In this document: positions 44,215-53,402 of the stretch, one piece after another
How the letters are laid out: every line of letters starts with the position of its first letter
Position numbering within the stretch: position 1 is the stretch's first letter
DNA from: Prevotella sp.
GTDB taxonomy: Bacteria; Bacillota_I; Bacilli_A; ML615J-28; CAG-313
DNA: 64,000 bases
Direction: 5' to 3'
NCBI GenBank assembly: GCA_023665755.1
Contig: JAMPDF010000001.1
Location: 263,537 to 327,536 of the forward strand
The notes under the pieces: model-generated
Seen by the model: only the letters and a program-made list of their open reading frames with translations
Told to the model about the DNA's origin: nothing
The model's database searches: none
Translations under genes and position numbers: made by a program

Positions 44215-45372
44215 TTATAAAATGGCTTCTAGTACAGATACAAACAGTTCAAAGAAATTGGTCTTCTTGACCTTTTCATCTAAGTCAAGATCAATGGTAC
44301 GATATAATTTGTTATCGATATACACATGCAGTTTACCAATTCCTTCTTTAACATTACCACTTTGAAGTTTGTCTTTATCCAATTCAATTTGATAGGTAAT
44401 TAAACCACCGGTGTCAGTTTTTTTAATAATTCTTGAAATATCTTGTGACAATACGATATTATATACAGATGGTTTATGTAAAATATTTTCTTGCGTTTCA
44501 ACAATGGCCCCTTTAGGGCTAATCAATTGTTTATCATAATTGGCAAAGGCATAATTCATCAATGCAAGTGTGTCAGCTGTGCGATCATTTACGTTTTCTG
44601 CCCCCATCACGACTGTGATGACTCTCATTCCATTTTGCTTCTTAGTAGCCACTAAACAATATCCTGCTTGTGTCGTCCACCCTGTTTTTAATCCGTCTAT
44701 TCCTGTACTTCCTTTGATTAATTTATTGGTATTAACTAGCCAAAATGGTTTATCTGTATCTTTTCTCAAGTAATCCTCGTAAGTGGATGTAAGTGGTAAT
44801 ATTTCATCTTCATATTGTAGCAACAATTCTCTAGCAATGGTGGATAAATCTCTTGCTGTAGTATAATGATTATCCGTATGAAGACCAGTCACATTATTAT
44901 AATGTGTATTTTTCATCTCAAGACGTGTAGCCTCATCATTCATCATTTGTACAAAATTTTCTTCTGTTCCAGCAATAGCTTCTGCTAATACCACTGCTGC
45001 ATCATTTGCAGAAGCAATAACAACCGCTTTTAGGAGGTCATTTACGCTCATTTGCTCTCCAGGCGCAAGATAAATCTGACTTCCTCCCATAGATGATGCA
45101 TATTCTGATGTTGTAAGCATCTGATCCGCACTCAATTGATTATTATGTAATGCATCCATTACTAATTTAATGGTCATTACCTTAGTTGTACTAGCTGGTG
45201 TACGAATATTATCAGCATTATATTCATACATTGTTTCACCTGTATCTAGTTCAATGACTATACCACTTTTTGAATTTTTGACAACATCATCTTTTGCCTC
45301 TACTACTTTTATAGCATACACAAAGATAAATAAAAAGAGAACTGTCATTCCAATTTGTATTATTTTTTTCAT
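44215..45372 (-). CDS. dacF: D-alanyl-D-alanine carboxypeptidase (DacF-like)
   Basis: A 385-residue penicillin-binding protein of the DacA/DacF type. The signal peptide ends near residue 26. Active-site motifs are S61-T-T-K64, S121-A-N123 and KTG (GLKTGWTTQAG, near residue 230). It trims pentapeptides of peptidoglycan. It lies directly upstream of the spoIIA operon as dacF does in Bacillus, where it acts in cortex peptidoglycan. The C-terminal beta domain ends in a short amphipathic segment. Between it and spoIIAA is a terminator. Confidence 0.93.
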   Translation of the reverse strand: MKKIIQIGMTVLFLFIFVYAIKVVEAKDDVVKNSKSGIVIELDTGETMYEYNADNIRTPASTTKVMTIKLVMDALHNNQLSADQMLTTSEYASSMGGSQIYLAPGEQMSVNDLLKAVVIASANDAAVVLAEAIAGTEENFVQMMNDEATRLEMKNTHYNNVTGLHTDNHYTTARDLSTIARELLLQYEDEILPLTSTYEDYLRKDTDKPFWLVNTNKLIKGSTGIDGLKTGWTTQAGYCLVATKKQNGMRVITVVMGAENVNDRTADTLALMNYAFANYDKQLISPKGAIVETQENILHKPSVYNIVLSQDISRIIKKTDTGGLITYQIELDKDKLQSGNVKEGIGKLHVYIDNKLYRTIDLDLDEKVKKTNFFELFVSVLEAIL

Positions 45373-45445
45373 ATATGATCACCACTTCATTGTATGATGA
45401 TTTACAAAAAATATGTGGTTTCAATGGAGCTGTTTTATATTATTT

Positions 45446-45485
45446 TTAAAAACACACCTTATAAAATCACTTCATAAGGTGTGTA
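45446..45485 (-). terminator. Rho-independent terminator
   Basis: Perfect 11-bp stem ACACACCTTAT / ATAAGGTGTGT followed on the minus strand by TTTTT, 6 bases past the stop at 45491. Confidence 0.85.
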
Positions 45486-45490
45486 TCTTG

Positions 45491-46030
45491 TTATTTCATT
45501 GTGCTCAAGTGAGTAATTGTCGAAAGAATTTGCGTAGCAATTTCTTCATTGCCACTTTCAATAGCTATCTCTAAACTATCTGTAAGGGCAACTGACATTT
45601 TTTCGGCCAAATAGGCTTCTTTAGGGAGTAATGATTGATAGATTTCTTTTAAAAAATGAATCATCCTATTATTGGTTTCACAAATGGCTTGAATTGGATG
45701 TAATCCTCCTTCTATGGTTGATTGAAGATCATAGTTTTTATTGATTGCCTCTTGATTCATTTTTAATATTTCATCAATTTTATCCATAATATATACTGAG
45801 TTGATGAGTGAAACGTCTTTATTTCTAGTGATTTCATTATTGTTATTCATTTTATTATCCTCCAAAATATACTGTTTTGGCGGACACATCAGGCAAATGG
45901 TATGCTCATCTACGAAATGTGCCCTACCAGATTTTACCAAACCTTTAGCTCTTTTCAAATACGTAGATTCGTAACGTTTACCATATTCATCTATAACAAT
46001 AACGTGTTTTTTCGTTTCTGTTTGTTGCAA
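45491..46030 (-). CDS. Uncharacterised protein with KRAKGLVKSGRA / CLMCPP N-terminal motif
   Basis: A 179-residue product beginning at a TTG (46030) behind AAGGGGGAGACACTCA. Residues 10-50 form a basic block (YGKRYESTYLKRAKGLVKSGRAHF) ending in ICLMCPP, a pattern I recall from uncharacterised Bacillota proteins; it could bind nucleic acid. The rest (about 70-179) is helical and rich in Ile, Glu and Asn, with no membrane segment. It stands alone between terminators. The function is unknown. Confidence 0.65.
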   Translation of the reverse strand: MQQTETKKHVIVIDEYGKRYESTYLKRAKGLVKSGRAHFVDEHTICLMCPPKQYILEDNKMNNNNEITRNKDVSLINSVYIMDKIDEILKMNQEAINKNYDLQSTIEGGLHPIQAICETNNRMIHFLKEIYQSLLPKEAYLAEKMSVALTDSLEIAIESGNEEIATQILSTITHLSTMK

Positions 46031-46159
46031 TGAGTGTCTCCCCCTTTGTTATAGGATACAATGTAGTCAATTCCTGTTTTTAGTGATGAGTGTCGCTCCT
46101 ATTGACTCCTTTATTTTATCACAACTCATTTTTTGAATCAAACCATACACTTTAGTTAC

Positions 46160-47071
46160 TTATTTTGGTAGAATAAAATTCAATCCTTTGGCAACTACTT
46201 CTAATTCAAAATGATTACCTATTCTAGTTTCACCATCTAAACATCCCACTACATCACACTTGCTATCGATTTGAATCCGTTTTCCCTTTTGATATGCTAT
46301 AAATTTAGCAAATCGAGGATGATTCAGGTGTTCTCCTTTTTTATAATATTTGACCAAGCGAATGAAAGTAAGTGGCGATATCTTTTTGACAACCATTATA
46401 TCTAATAATCCATCTTGATAATCAGAAAGAGGTGCACATTTATATCCTCCTCCATAATACATCGCATTAGCAACATTCATTAATAATGCTTTCCCTTGAA
46501 AAAGGACTTGTTGATCAACAGTAATCGTCAATTCATCACCTAATTTAGTGGAAAAAATATTTTTCATTAATGCATAATTATACGCACGTTTCACTGTCTT
46601 AAACCGGTTACGATAACGAATTTGATCATGATTTACCTTAGCATCAAATCCAAAATTGGCCACATTCAAGGCATACTCGCCATTGACACAAATTAAATCT
46701 ACTGGTATAGCTTCTCCATTGATTTGAGCAGATAAATTTAAAAAAGAAAATTCCGGAAATGATTTTAAAAAGTCATTACATGAGCCGACTGGAATAATCC
46801 CCATTTGGACATTGGTCTTGCCTTTTAAACCATTGACCACCTCAAAGCAAGTACCATCACCACCACAAGCAAAAATTCGAATAATTTCTTTTGTATAAGT
46901 TTGACAAATTTGCTCTACCAATTCAGTAGCTTCATGTTGCTTCTTCGTAATATAATAATGAAATTCATGATTTTCTTGTAAGGTTTGTTCCAATTGTGTA
47001 ACTTGTTCCTTTACAATTTCTACTCCCTTGCCATAACCTGCTATGGGATTAATGATAAAAAAATGTTTCAT
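46160..47071 (-). CDS. Diacylglycerol/lipid kinase family protein (DagK/YegS-like)
   Basis: A 303-residue soluble lipid kinase. The nucleotide motif is GGDGTCFEVVNGL near residue 65, with GSCNDFLKSF following. This family phosphorylates diacylglycerol or related lipids in phospholipid recycling; the exact lipid is not certain. It is divergent from asnA, with 144 bases between the starts. Confidence 0.85.
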   Translation of the reverse strand: MKHFFIINPIAGYGKGVEIVKEQVTQLEQTLQENHEFHYYITKKQHEATELVEQICQTYTKEIIRIFACGGDGTCFEVVNGLKGKTNVQMGIIPVGSCNDFLKSFPEFSFLNLSAQINGEAIPVDLICVNGEYALNVANFGFDAKVNHDQIRYRNRFKTVKRAYNYALMKNIFSTKLGDELTITVDQQVLFQGKALLMNVANAMYYGGGYKCAPLSDYQDGLLDIMVVKKISPLTFIRLVKYYKKGEHLNHPRFAKFIAYQKGKRIQIDSKCDVVGCLDGETRIGNHFELEVVAKGLNFILPK

Positions 47072-47192
47072 ATAAACCTCACTTTTGGATTTTCATTTGT
47101 CAAATTTCGATTGATATATTTATTATACTCTTTTTTTCGATTTTTTGAAAAAACATTGCACTAAATTACTATACAAAAAAGAAAATTTGTGC

Positions 47193-47198
47193 TATAAT
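47193..47198 (+). promoter_or_regulatory. Extended -10 promoter of asnA
   Basis: TGCTATAAT at about 24 bases before the asnA ATG; the -35 is weak (ATACAA at 17 bases). Confidence 0.5.
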
Positions 47199-47221
47199 CT
47201 CTAAAATAAGGAGGTGTGAAT

Positions 47222-48208
47222 ATGACCTATCAATCAAAATTGAATATATTAGAAACAGAAATTGCTATCAAATATATCAAAGATCAGTTTGAAATAGAGT
47301 TTAGTAAAGCCCTTAGTTTGACTCGAGTTTCTGCCCCCTTAATGGTTCTACCTGAAACTGGATTAAATGATCAGCTTAATGGAATTGAGCGTCCCGTCCA
47401 ATTCGATATTTTGGACTTGGGTCAACAGGTGGAAATTGTTCAATCATTGGCCAAATGGAAAAGAATGGCGCTACAAAAATATGGTTTTCAGACCTATACA
47501 GGTCTTTATACAGATATGAATGCTATTCGTCGTGATGAAAAACGAGATGCCATTCATTCCATATATGTTGATCAATGGGATTGGGAAAAAATCATTTTAG
47601 AAAATGATCGTAATTTATCCTATTTATTTGAAACGGTACAATCAATCTATCAAGTCATTTTATCTTTAAATCAAAAAATAACTATGGCTTATCCTCTTCT
47701 AGAAACCCCCTTGCCTAATGAGATTTTTTTGATTTCCACATTCGAACTTGCACAACTTTATCCCAACCTTTCTAGAAAAGAACGTGAAAATGCAATTACT
47801 CAAGAAAAACGAGCTGTTTTCTTGTATCAAATTGGCTGGCCTCTAGAAGATGGCCTCCCCCATGATGGTAGAGCTACCGATTATGATGATTGGAATTTAA
47901 ATGGTGACATTTTACTTTGGTATGATACCTTATCATGTGCATTAGAAATTTCTTCTATGGGCATCCGAGTCGATGCCAATGCACTTTATCGACAATTGCA
48001 AGAAAAAGGAGAAATGGAAAAACTCAATAATCCATATGTCCAAGCAATTCTACAAAACCAACTTCCCCTTACTATTGGTGGGGGAATTGGTCAATCAAGA
48101 CTTTGTATGTATTTTCTAAAGAAAGCTCACATCGGAGAAGTTCAATCCTCTGTTTGGAGTGATGAAATGATTCTATCCCTAAAACAAAAAAACATTCATT
48201 TATTATAA
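47222..48208 (+). CDS. asnA: Aspartate-ammonia ligase (asparagine synthetase A)
   Basis: About 328 residues. AsnA makes asparagine from aspartate, ammonia and ATP and has a class II aminoacyl-tRNA-synthetase fold. Diagnostic blocks are SLAKWKR, SIYVDQWDWE, ATDYDDWNLNGDIL, LEISSMGIRVD and TIGGGIGQSR. I chose the ATG at 47222, 7 bases after AAGGAGG; the GTG at 47216 overlaps the SD. No T-box leader is visible. Confidence 0.95.
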   Translation: MTYQSKLNILETEIAIKYIKDQFEIEFSKALSLTRVSAPLMVLPETGLNDQLNGIERPVQFDILDLGQQVEIVQSLAKWKRMALQKYGFQTYTGLYTDMNAIRRDEKRDAIHSIYVDQWDWEKIILENDRNLSYLFETVQSIYQVILSLNQKITMAYPLLETPLPNEIFLISTFELAQLYPNLSRKERENAITQEKRAVFLYQIGWPLEDGLPHDGRATDYDDWNLNGDILLWYDTLSCALEISSMGIRVDANALYRQLQEKGEMEKLNNPYVQAILQNQLPLTIGGGIGQSRLCMYFLKKAHIGEVQSSVWSDEMILSLKQKNIHLL

Positions 48209-48228
48209 AAATGTAAAGAGAGTATGGT

Positions 48229-49416
48229 ATGCAAAAATTATTAGTAAAATTATTTATCAAAGATTATCAAAATGTGAATGATCCAAAAATAAGGGGGAAA
48301 TATGGTAGCCTCTCTGGTGTAGTAGGTATCATTTCCAATTTACTACTCTGCAGTATAAAAATTGCTTTGGGTCTTCTCACCGCAAGCGTTTCTATCCTCG
48401 CTGATGGCATTAATAACTTAACAGATGCAGGCTCTTCCATCATTACATTGATTGGGTTTAAATTATCTAGTGCACCTGCTGATGATGATCATCCTTATGG
48501 TCATGAAAGAATTGAATATATTACAGGAATGATGATTTCCTTTATCATTCTCATCATTGGTTTTACCTTAGGAAAAGAATCTGTCATCAAAATCATTGAA
48601 AAAGAGGCAGCAAATAAGATTAGTTATTTAGCAATCGGGATTATGATATTTTCTATTTTGGTAAAATTTTGGCAATCGATGTTTTATAAAAAAATGGCCA
48701 AGGCCATTCAATCTGAAGCACTCATAGCTAGTTCTAAAGATAGTCTCAATGACTGCATTTCAACAGCTGCCGTTATTATTGGCATTTTATTGGTTAAATT
48801 GACGCATTGGTATTTCATTGATGGCTTGGTTGGTATTCTTGTTGCCGTCTTCATTATGATATCTGGCATCAAAATGATTATTGATACAGTAAATCCTTTA
48901 ATTGGCAATATGCCATCTGCGGAAGAGATTAACCTCATGAGTCAAAAAATTATGTCTTATCCTGGCATTTTAGGCATTCATGACTTAGTTATCCATCGCT
49001 ATGGTAGTTGTACTACTTTTGTAACGGTTCATGCTGAAGTGGATTCCCAAGTTGATGTAGTCATTAGTCATGATGTCATAGATAACATTGAGCGTGACTT
49101 TAAGTCAGATTTAAATATCAATTTAACTATTCATTTAGATCCCGTTGATGTTAACAATCCAGAGACTATTCGCTTAAAAGAACTCATACATCAGTTGTTA
49201 GAATCTATTGATCCTACGATAAGTATGCATGACTTTAGGGTTGTTCATGGTACGACACATACGAATTTGCTATTTGATGTAGCAATTCCTGCCAAATACA
49301 CTTGTACACCTAATGAATTAAGGGAATTGATTTGTAGTGAGGTAATCAAACTAGATGGTAATTATTACGCCATTATTCAAGTTGATCAACTTTATGTACA
49401 AAACACAAAAAAATGA
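48229..49416 (+). CDS. Cation diffusion facilitator family transporter
   Basis: A 395-residue CDF protein. It has six membrane helices with metal motifs DGINNLTDAGSS in helix 2 and HPYGHER after helix 2, then a second D-rich site in helix 5 (SLNDCISTAAVI). The soluble C-terminal domain of about 180 residues is longer than the E. coli FieF type. It exports divalent metals such as Zn or Mn in exchange for protons. It starts 20 bases behind asnA on the same strand. Confidence 0.9.
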   Translation: MQKLLVKLFIKDYQNVNDPKIRGKYGSLSGVVGIISNLLLCSIKIALGLLTASVSILADGINNLTDAGSSIITLIGFKLSSAPADDDHPYGHERIEYITGMMISFIILIIGFTLGKESVIKIIEKEAANKISYLAIGIMIFSILVKFWQSMFYKKMAKAIQSEALIASSKDSLNDCISTAAVIIGILLVKLTHWYFIDGLVGILVAVFIMISGIKMIIDTVNPLIGNMPSAEEINLMSQKIMSYPGILGIHDLVIHRYGSCTTFVTVHAEVDSQVDVVISHDVIDNIERDFKSDLNINLTIHLDPVDVNNPETIRLKELIHQLLESIDPTISMHDFRVVHGTTHTNLLFDVAIPAKYTCTPNELRELICSEVIKLDGNYYAIIQVDQLYVQNTKK

Positions 49417-49440
49417 GATTCTGATGAATCTCATTTTTTT
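49407..49440. terminator. Bidirectional terminator between convergent genes
   Basis: Stem AAATGAGATT / AATCTCATTT with T tracts in both directions; it contains the CDF stop codon. Confidence 0.85.
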
Positions 49441-49876
49441 AAAAATCACTCATATGTAAAAATGGTTTTTGGCGCAACTCTTGTCCTTCTGTAATTGTAG
49501 CGTAAATGAGTTTATCAGTTTCTATTCCCTCTAAGTGTAGAATTTGAGAAACCTTTACTCGCAAAACGCGATTAGAATCCGTAAGAACAATCGCACCGTT
49601 CAAATTCATTGTTGCAATACCTTGTAATTTTTCAATTTCTGTACTATGTGTTTCTCCAACCTTAACAGCTACTTTGATTTGTTCTTGATTCAAAATAGAT
49701 ACTCCTAGAACATCTCCTTCTTGAATTTGTTGCCCAGTTTGACTTTGTGCACCAATGAGTAAAATAATTTTATCATAATCTACTTGCATTGCCCATGCAC
49801 AAGTCATTGCATAGAGATGCATATTTTTTTGTATTGTAACGATATTTACACCATGATCCATTGCTTTATATTCCAT
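49439..49876 (-). CDS. Flavin-reductase-like FMN-binding split-barrel protein
   Basis: A 145-residue protein with the split-barrel pattern of flavin-reductase-like domains: NIVTIQKNMHLYAMTCAWAMQVDYDKIILLIG, QEGDVLGVSILN and TMNLNGAIVLTDSN. This family binds FMN and passes electrons, for example to oxygen or NO; no rubredoxin module is attached here. It is the last gene of a long leftward run, 18 bases behind the pullulanase gene. Confidence 0.75.
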   Translation of the reverse strand: MEYKAMDHGVNIVTIQKNMHLYAMTCAWAMQVDYDKIILLIGAQSQTGQQIQEGDVLGVSILNQEQIKVAVKVGETHSTEIEKLQGIATMNLNGAIVLTDSNRVLRVKVSQILHLEGIETDKLIYATITEGQELRQKPFLHMSDF

Positions 49877-49894
49877 ACTTTCTTCCTTCCTATT

Positions 49895-51925
49895 CTATCT
49901 TTTTTCAAACACATATATACCAGGTTTACACACTCTTATTTTATCTACTTCCTGATAACATCTAGACTGGCCATCATAAATTAAATATGTTCCTGGTGAA
50001 AAATATTTAGTTGATACTTCATACTGATTAGAAATAACCACTTGAATTGTGGTATATGAGGATGATAATCGAATAGATATCAACCCATCTGATTTTTCCA
50101 ATTTGATATTATTTTCTACATCTTCTTTTTGATGATACCGAAATACATCATATTTTTTCCGAATAGCAATTAAATCTATCAAACTTCTATAGGCTGTATT
50201 CTCCGTACACCAATCTATTCCATTGATATCATCTGTTGATTGATAAGTATTTTCTACACCCTTTTTGGTTCTAAGCAATTCTTCTCCAGCATGCAGAAAT
50301 GGGATACCCGATGATAGAACAACAATGCCTAGCACAAGTCTCACATAATCTATTACACGCTCCTTTGTAATATTTTGCTTGATGCAATAATCAAAGTAAG
50401 TTGCATTATCATGGCATTCCACATAATTGATTGACTGACTAGGTGCTACTAATTTGCCTTGATATGTTATACATCCTTGAAATAACTGTAATAGCTCTAA
50501 TGAATCAAGTCTATTTCCCGTACTGAAATATTTGATTTCATTGCGAAATCGATCATTGAAAAAAGCAATATGCGGTAAACTGTGTGCATTTTCTAAATTG
50601 GCTCTTTGATTTTGAGGAAGATTTACATCCATTGTCCATCCTTCGCCATATAACATAGCCAGTGGATTTTGTTTTTTTACTTGTTGTTCAATTGTATCCA
50701 TTGTCTGGATATCCATTAATCCCATCAAATCAAAGCGAAATCCGTCGATTTGATAATGCACTTGAAAGTGATGAATCGCATCACAAATCAATTTTCGAAC
50801 CATCAAGTGATTGGTATGACAATCATTACCACACCAAGAAGAATTAGTTAAATAACCTCTATCATCAGTCCTAAAAGTATAACCTGGTACCAATTGCTCC
50901 ATTGGAAAACACTTAGCATCAAATACATGATTAAATACAACATCCATATTTACGCCAAGCCCTATAGAATGAATCGTATCTATGCATTGCTTTAATTCAT
51001 TGATTCGTGCATAAGGATCACCTGGGCATTCTGAAAAGAAGCCACTTGGCACCAAATATTGCATAGGATTGTATCCCCAATTGTAACGAAATGAAGAATG
51101 ATTGACATCTTGAACCTCTTCATCTACACCTGCAAATGCAAAAATGGGCATCAACTGAATATGGGTTACGCCAAGTGATTGAATGTAACCTAGCCCATAT
51201 GACTGATCGATACTCTCTGTTAAGCCCCGATATGTTCCTCTTTTAGCAATCGGAAGTGACTTTACTTTTGATGTTGCATCTCGGACATTTAGTTCATAAA
51301 TAATTGCATCTGTATACTGAAAGTGAGGTAACTGATAATAACCTGATTGCATTGCATATGTTTTGTCCCAATCAATTACATAATTCCATTGATGATTACT
51401 TGTACTAGAAATACCATATGGATCAATTGTAGTCAAAAATGCTTGATTGATGCGAAATTGATACCAATACTTGCATTTTTCTACATCCTTTTCAACAGTA
51501 ACTTCCCATACACCTTGCTTGGTATATGTCATTGAATATGCTTCATCTTCTAATATCAAATTAACTACCTTTGCAACTGGAGTCCACAGACGAAAAGTTG
51601 TTTTTTCTTTTGTATACTGAAACCCTAACCAATCTTCAAAATAAAACATTTCATCAAATTGTGCAGACCGTGCAATTCTACCTAGTTCAACAAAAATGCA
51701 AATCGTTGTATTAATACAAATATGATAATCTCTATAAGGCATTAAATCGCATGTTGTTGTTAGATAAAAATGTGTCTCATGACAATGCGTTTCTTGATAT
51801 TGAACGGAATGAGAAATAATTTGATGATTCGAGTCAGTTAGACATAACTCTTTTACCTCTAACGCGTCTTTTACAATTAATTTTATGCACCTAAAGTCTT
51901 CTAAATATGCATGTATATTCATCAT
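49895..51925 (-). CDS. Type I pullulanase (GH13), intracellular
   Basis: A 676-residue alpha-glucan debranching enzyme. An N-terminal domain is followed by a CBM48-like domain (FRLWTPVAKVVNLILED) and the GH13 barrel. Motifs: the type I mark YNWGYNP, MDVVFNHV (region I), DGFRFDLMG with the nucleophile Asp (II), YGEGW with the acid/base Glu (III) and VECHDN (IV). No signal peptide, so it probably acts on internal glycogen or imported maltodextrins. The gene of a membrane protein precedes it by 12 bases. Confidence 0.93.
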   Translation of the reverse strand: MMNIHAYLEDFRCIKLIVKDALEVKELCLTDSNHQIISHSVQYQETHCHETHFYLTTTCDLMPYRDYHICINTTICIFVELGRIARSAQFDEMFYFEDWLGFQYTKEKTTFRLWTPVAKVVNLILEDEAYSMTYTKQGVWEVTVEKDVEKCKYWYQFRINQAFLTTIDPYGISSTSNHQWNYVIDWDKTYAMQSGYYQLPHFQYTDAIIYELNVRDATSKVKSLPIAKRGTYRGLTESIDQSYGLGYIQSLGVTHIQLMPIFAFAGVDEEVQDVNHSSFRYNWGYNPMQYLVPSGFFSECPGDPYARINELKQCIDTIHSIGLGVNMDVVFNHVFDAKCFPMEQLVPGYTFRTDDRGYLTNSSWCGNDCHTNHLMVRKLICDAIHHFQVHYQIDGFRFDLMGLMDIQTMDTIEQQVKKQNPLAMLYGEGWTMDVNLPQNQRANLENAHSLPHIAFFNDRFRNEIKYFSTGNRLDSLELLQLFQGCITYQGKLVAPSQSINYVECHDNATYFDYCIKQNITKERVIDYVRLVLGIVVLSSGIPFLHAGEELLRTKKGVENTYQSTDDINGIDWCTENTAYRSLIDLIAIRKKYDVFRYHQKEDVENNIKLEKSDGLISIRLSSSYTTIQVVISNQYEVSTKYFSPGTYLIYDGQSRCYQEVDKIRVCKPGIYVFEKR

Positions 51926-51937
51926 CTATCCCCATTT

Positions 51938-52498
51938 CTATTCTTCTTCTGCATCAATATATCCCTTTTTACTATTATCAATAATCATAAATGCTGCAAT
52001 ACTGACACAAACCATTGTGAAAAAGCCAAAGACTATTGCTGTAACAGTACTGATTTCTTCCTTTTGCCAACTTCCACCAGGTATAGTATAAACTTTTACC
52101 CCTTTTTCACCAAAGGTTTCTGCTTCTATGCTCATATATTGCATTTCTAATGTCATTGTGCCTGTTTGCCAGTCTTGAATAATAAAATCAATTTTATATT
52201 CATATATTTTATGATTGTTTTCTTCTGATTCAGAAATCAATTTTAAATCAATATTCGGAATTTGCCCAGCCTGACCATTAGTACGATATATGATTTTCTC
52301 TATTACAATTTCAGTTTGTGTCTTCCAGTGAATACTATAATTAATCTTGATTTGATGTTTTTCGCGAATTTTATTTGAAGTAAATTCAACCTCTTCAAAT
52401 TCGATTTCACCTGATGCCTTTACCGTCTTTCCTACTAACCCCAAACAGCAAGCTAACATTATTCCTAATAATATCATTACTTTATAGCGTGTTTTCAT
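51938..52498 (-). CDS. Predicted membrane protein with one C-terminal helix
   Basis: A 186-residue product with an N-terminal signal peptide (residues 1-28), an exported beta-rich part of about 120 residues, and one C-terminal membrane helix (VTAIVFGFFTMVCVSIAAFM) followed by a short acidic tail. No family recognised. Its start overlaps the stop of the DUF3021 gene by 4 bases, so it is likely part of that LytTR regulatory unit. Confidence 0.65.
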   Translation of the reverse strand: MKTRYKVMILLGIMLACCLGLVGKTVKASGEIEFEEVEFTSNKIREKHQIKINYSIHWKTQTEIVIEKIIYRTNGQAGQIPNIDLKLISESEENNHKIYEYKIDFIIQDWQTGTMTLEMQYMSIEAETFGEKGVKVYTIPGGSWQKEEISTVTAIVFGFFTMVCVSIAAFMIIDNSKKGYIDAEEE

Positions 52499-52941
52499 AA
52501 TTGATCACGCTCCTTAAATTTCTTTAAATCCGCATTCAGTGAATCGTTACTTTTTTTATGCGTCACAATGGCAATGATAGAAATAATCACCAATCCCAAA
52601 GCCAAAAAACCGATAGTTGAAAAAATCAATTTAGCATTCACAAAAAAATCATAAATGTATAAGAAGTATCCACCTACTAAAACAACGAGCGATAAAATGG
52701 CATACACAACAATCGCTTGTATCAAAACAGATATTTTGTTAATTCTAAAAAATGCCAGTAATACAATACTGCCTACTAAGGATGATGCAGCAATAATCAT
52801 CAATTCTTTCATAAAGCGAACATCTTTATAGATAAACTGAACAATTGACCCAAAAATAATTGTACAAAGGGCAAAGAGGATGGCTGCCATAATAACAAAG
52901 TTAATAATATATTTTTTTAAATTGACTATTTTTTTCTTCAT
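52495..52941 (-). CDS. DUF3021-like membrane protein, partner of LytTR regulator
   Basis: A 148-residue protein with four membrane helices and a basic cytosolic tail. Size, topology and place right behind a LytTR gene fit the DUF3021 family, the membrane partner that controls the linked LytTR regulator in systems such as HdrRM and BrsRM. The assignment rests on topology and context more than on motifs. Confidence 0.65.
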   Translation of the reverse strand: MKKKIVNLKKYIINFVIMAAILFALCTIIFGSIVQFIYKDVRFMKELMIIAASSLVGSIVLLAFFRINKISVLIQAIVVYAILSLVVLVGGYFLYIYDFFVNAKLIFSTIGFLALGLVIISIIAIVTHKKSNDSLNADLKKFKERDQL

Positions 52942-52952
52942 TTGACTTCCTC

Positions 52953-53390
52953 CTATTCACCAAGTTTGCGCTTGAATTCATGGGCATATACACGAGTGAT
53001 AATCATTTTTTCTCCATTTATCAAAACCGCACTAATTCGACCATTAACCAAAGTACTCACCTTTTCGATTTTATTGATATTTAAAATAATTGTTCTTGCT
53101 ATTTGAATGAATGAAGTTTTAGCAAGCATAGTGGCTAACTCTTGTAATTTATATCCTACTTCATATACGTTCTTTTCGCAATAGGCAAAAACCCTATTTT
53201 CAACAGCCTCAAAATAGTAAATATCTTCTAAATGAATGATATACGTTTCACCATCGATTTTTCCAGTAATCGTAATATAACTGGTTCGGATATAATTGGT
53301 TATTTTATTGATTTTTTCATCTATTTTTCTACATTTAATGCATATCTCAGTTTCATCTAAAGTTGAAATTTCATCTATTTTCAATTTCAT
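52953..53390 (-). CDS. LytTR DNA-binding domain regulator
   Basis: A 145-residue protein. The N-terminal 45 residues are a short linker and the rest is a LytTR domain: IHLEDIYYFEAVENRVFAY, FIQIARTIILNINKIEKV and NGEKMIITRVYAHEFKRKL. There is no response-regulator receiver domain, so control should come through the DUF3021 membrane protein encoded next. Likely targets are its own operon. Confidence 0.85.
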   Translation of the reverse strand: MKLKIDEISTLDETEICIKCRKIDEKINKITNYIRTSYITITGKIDGETYIIHLEDIYYFEAVENRVFAYCEKNVYEVGYKLQELATMLAKTSFIQIARTIILNINKIEKVSTLVNGRISAVLINGEKMIITRVYAHEFKRKLGE

Positions 53391-53402
53391 TCATCATGCA
53401 CC

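Noticed and set aside
47072..47221. T-box or other riboswitch upstream of asnA
   Set aside because: The promoter -10 is about 24 bases from the ATG, leaving no room for a leader.
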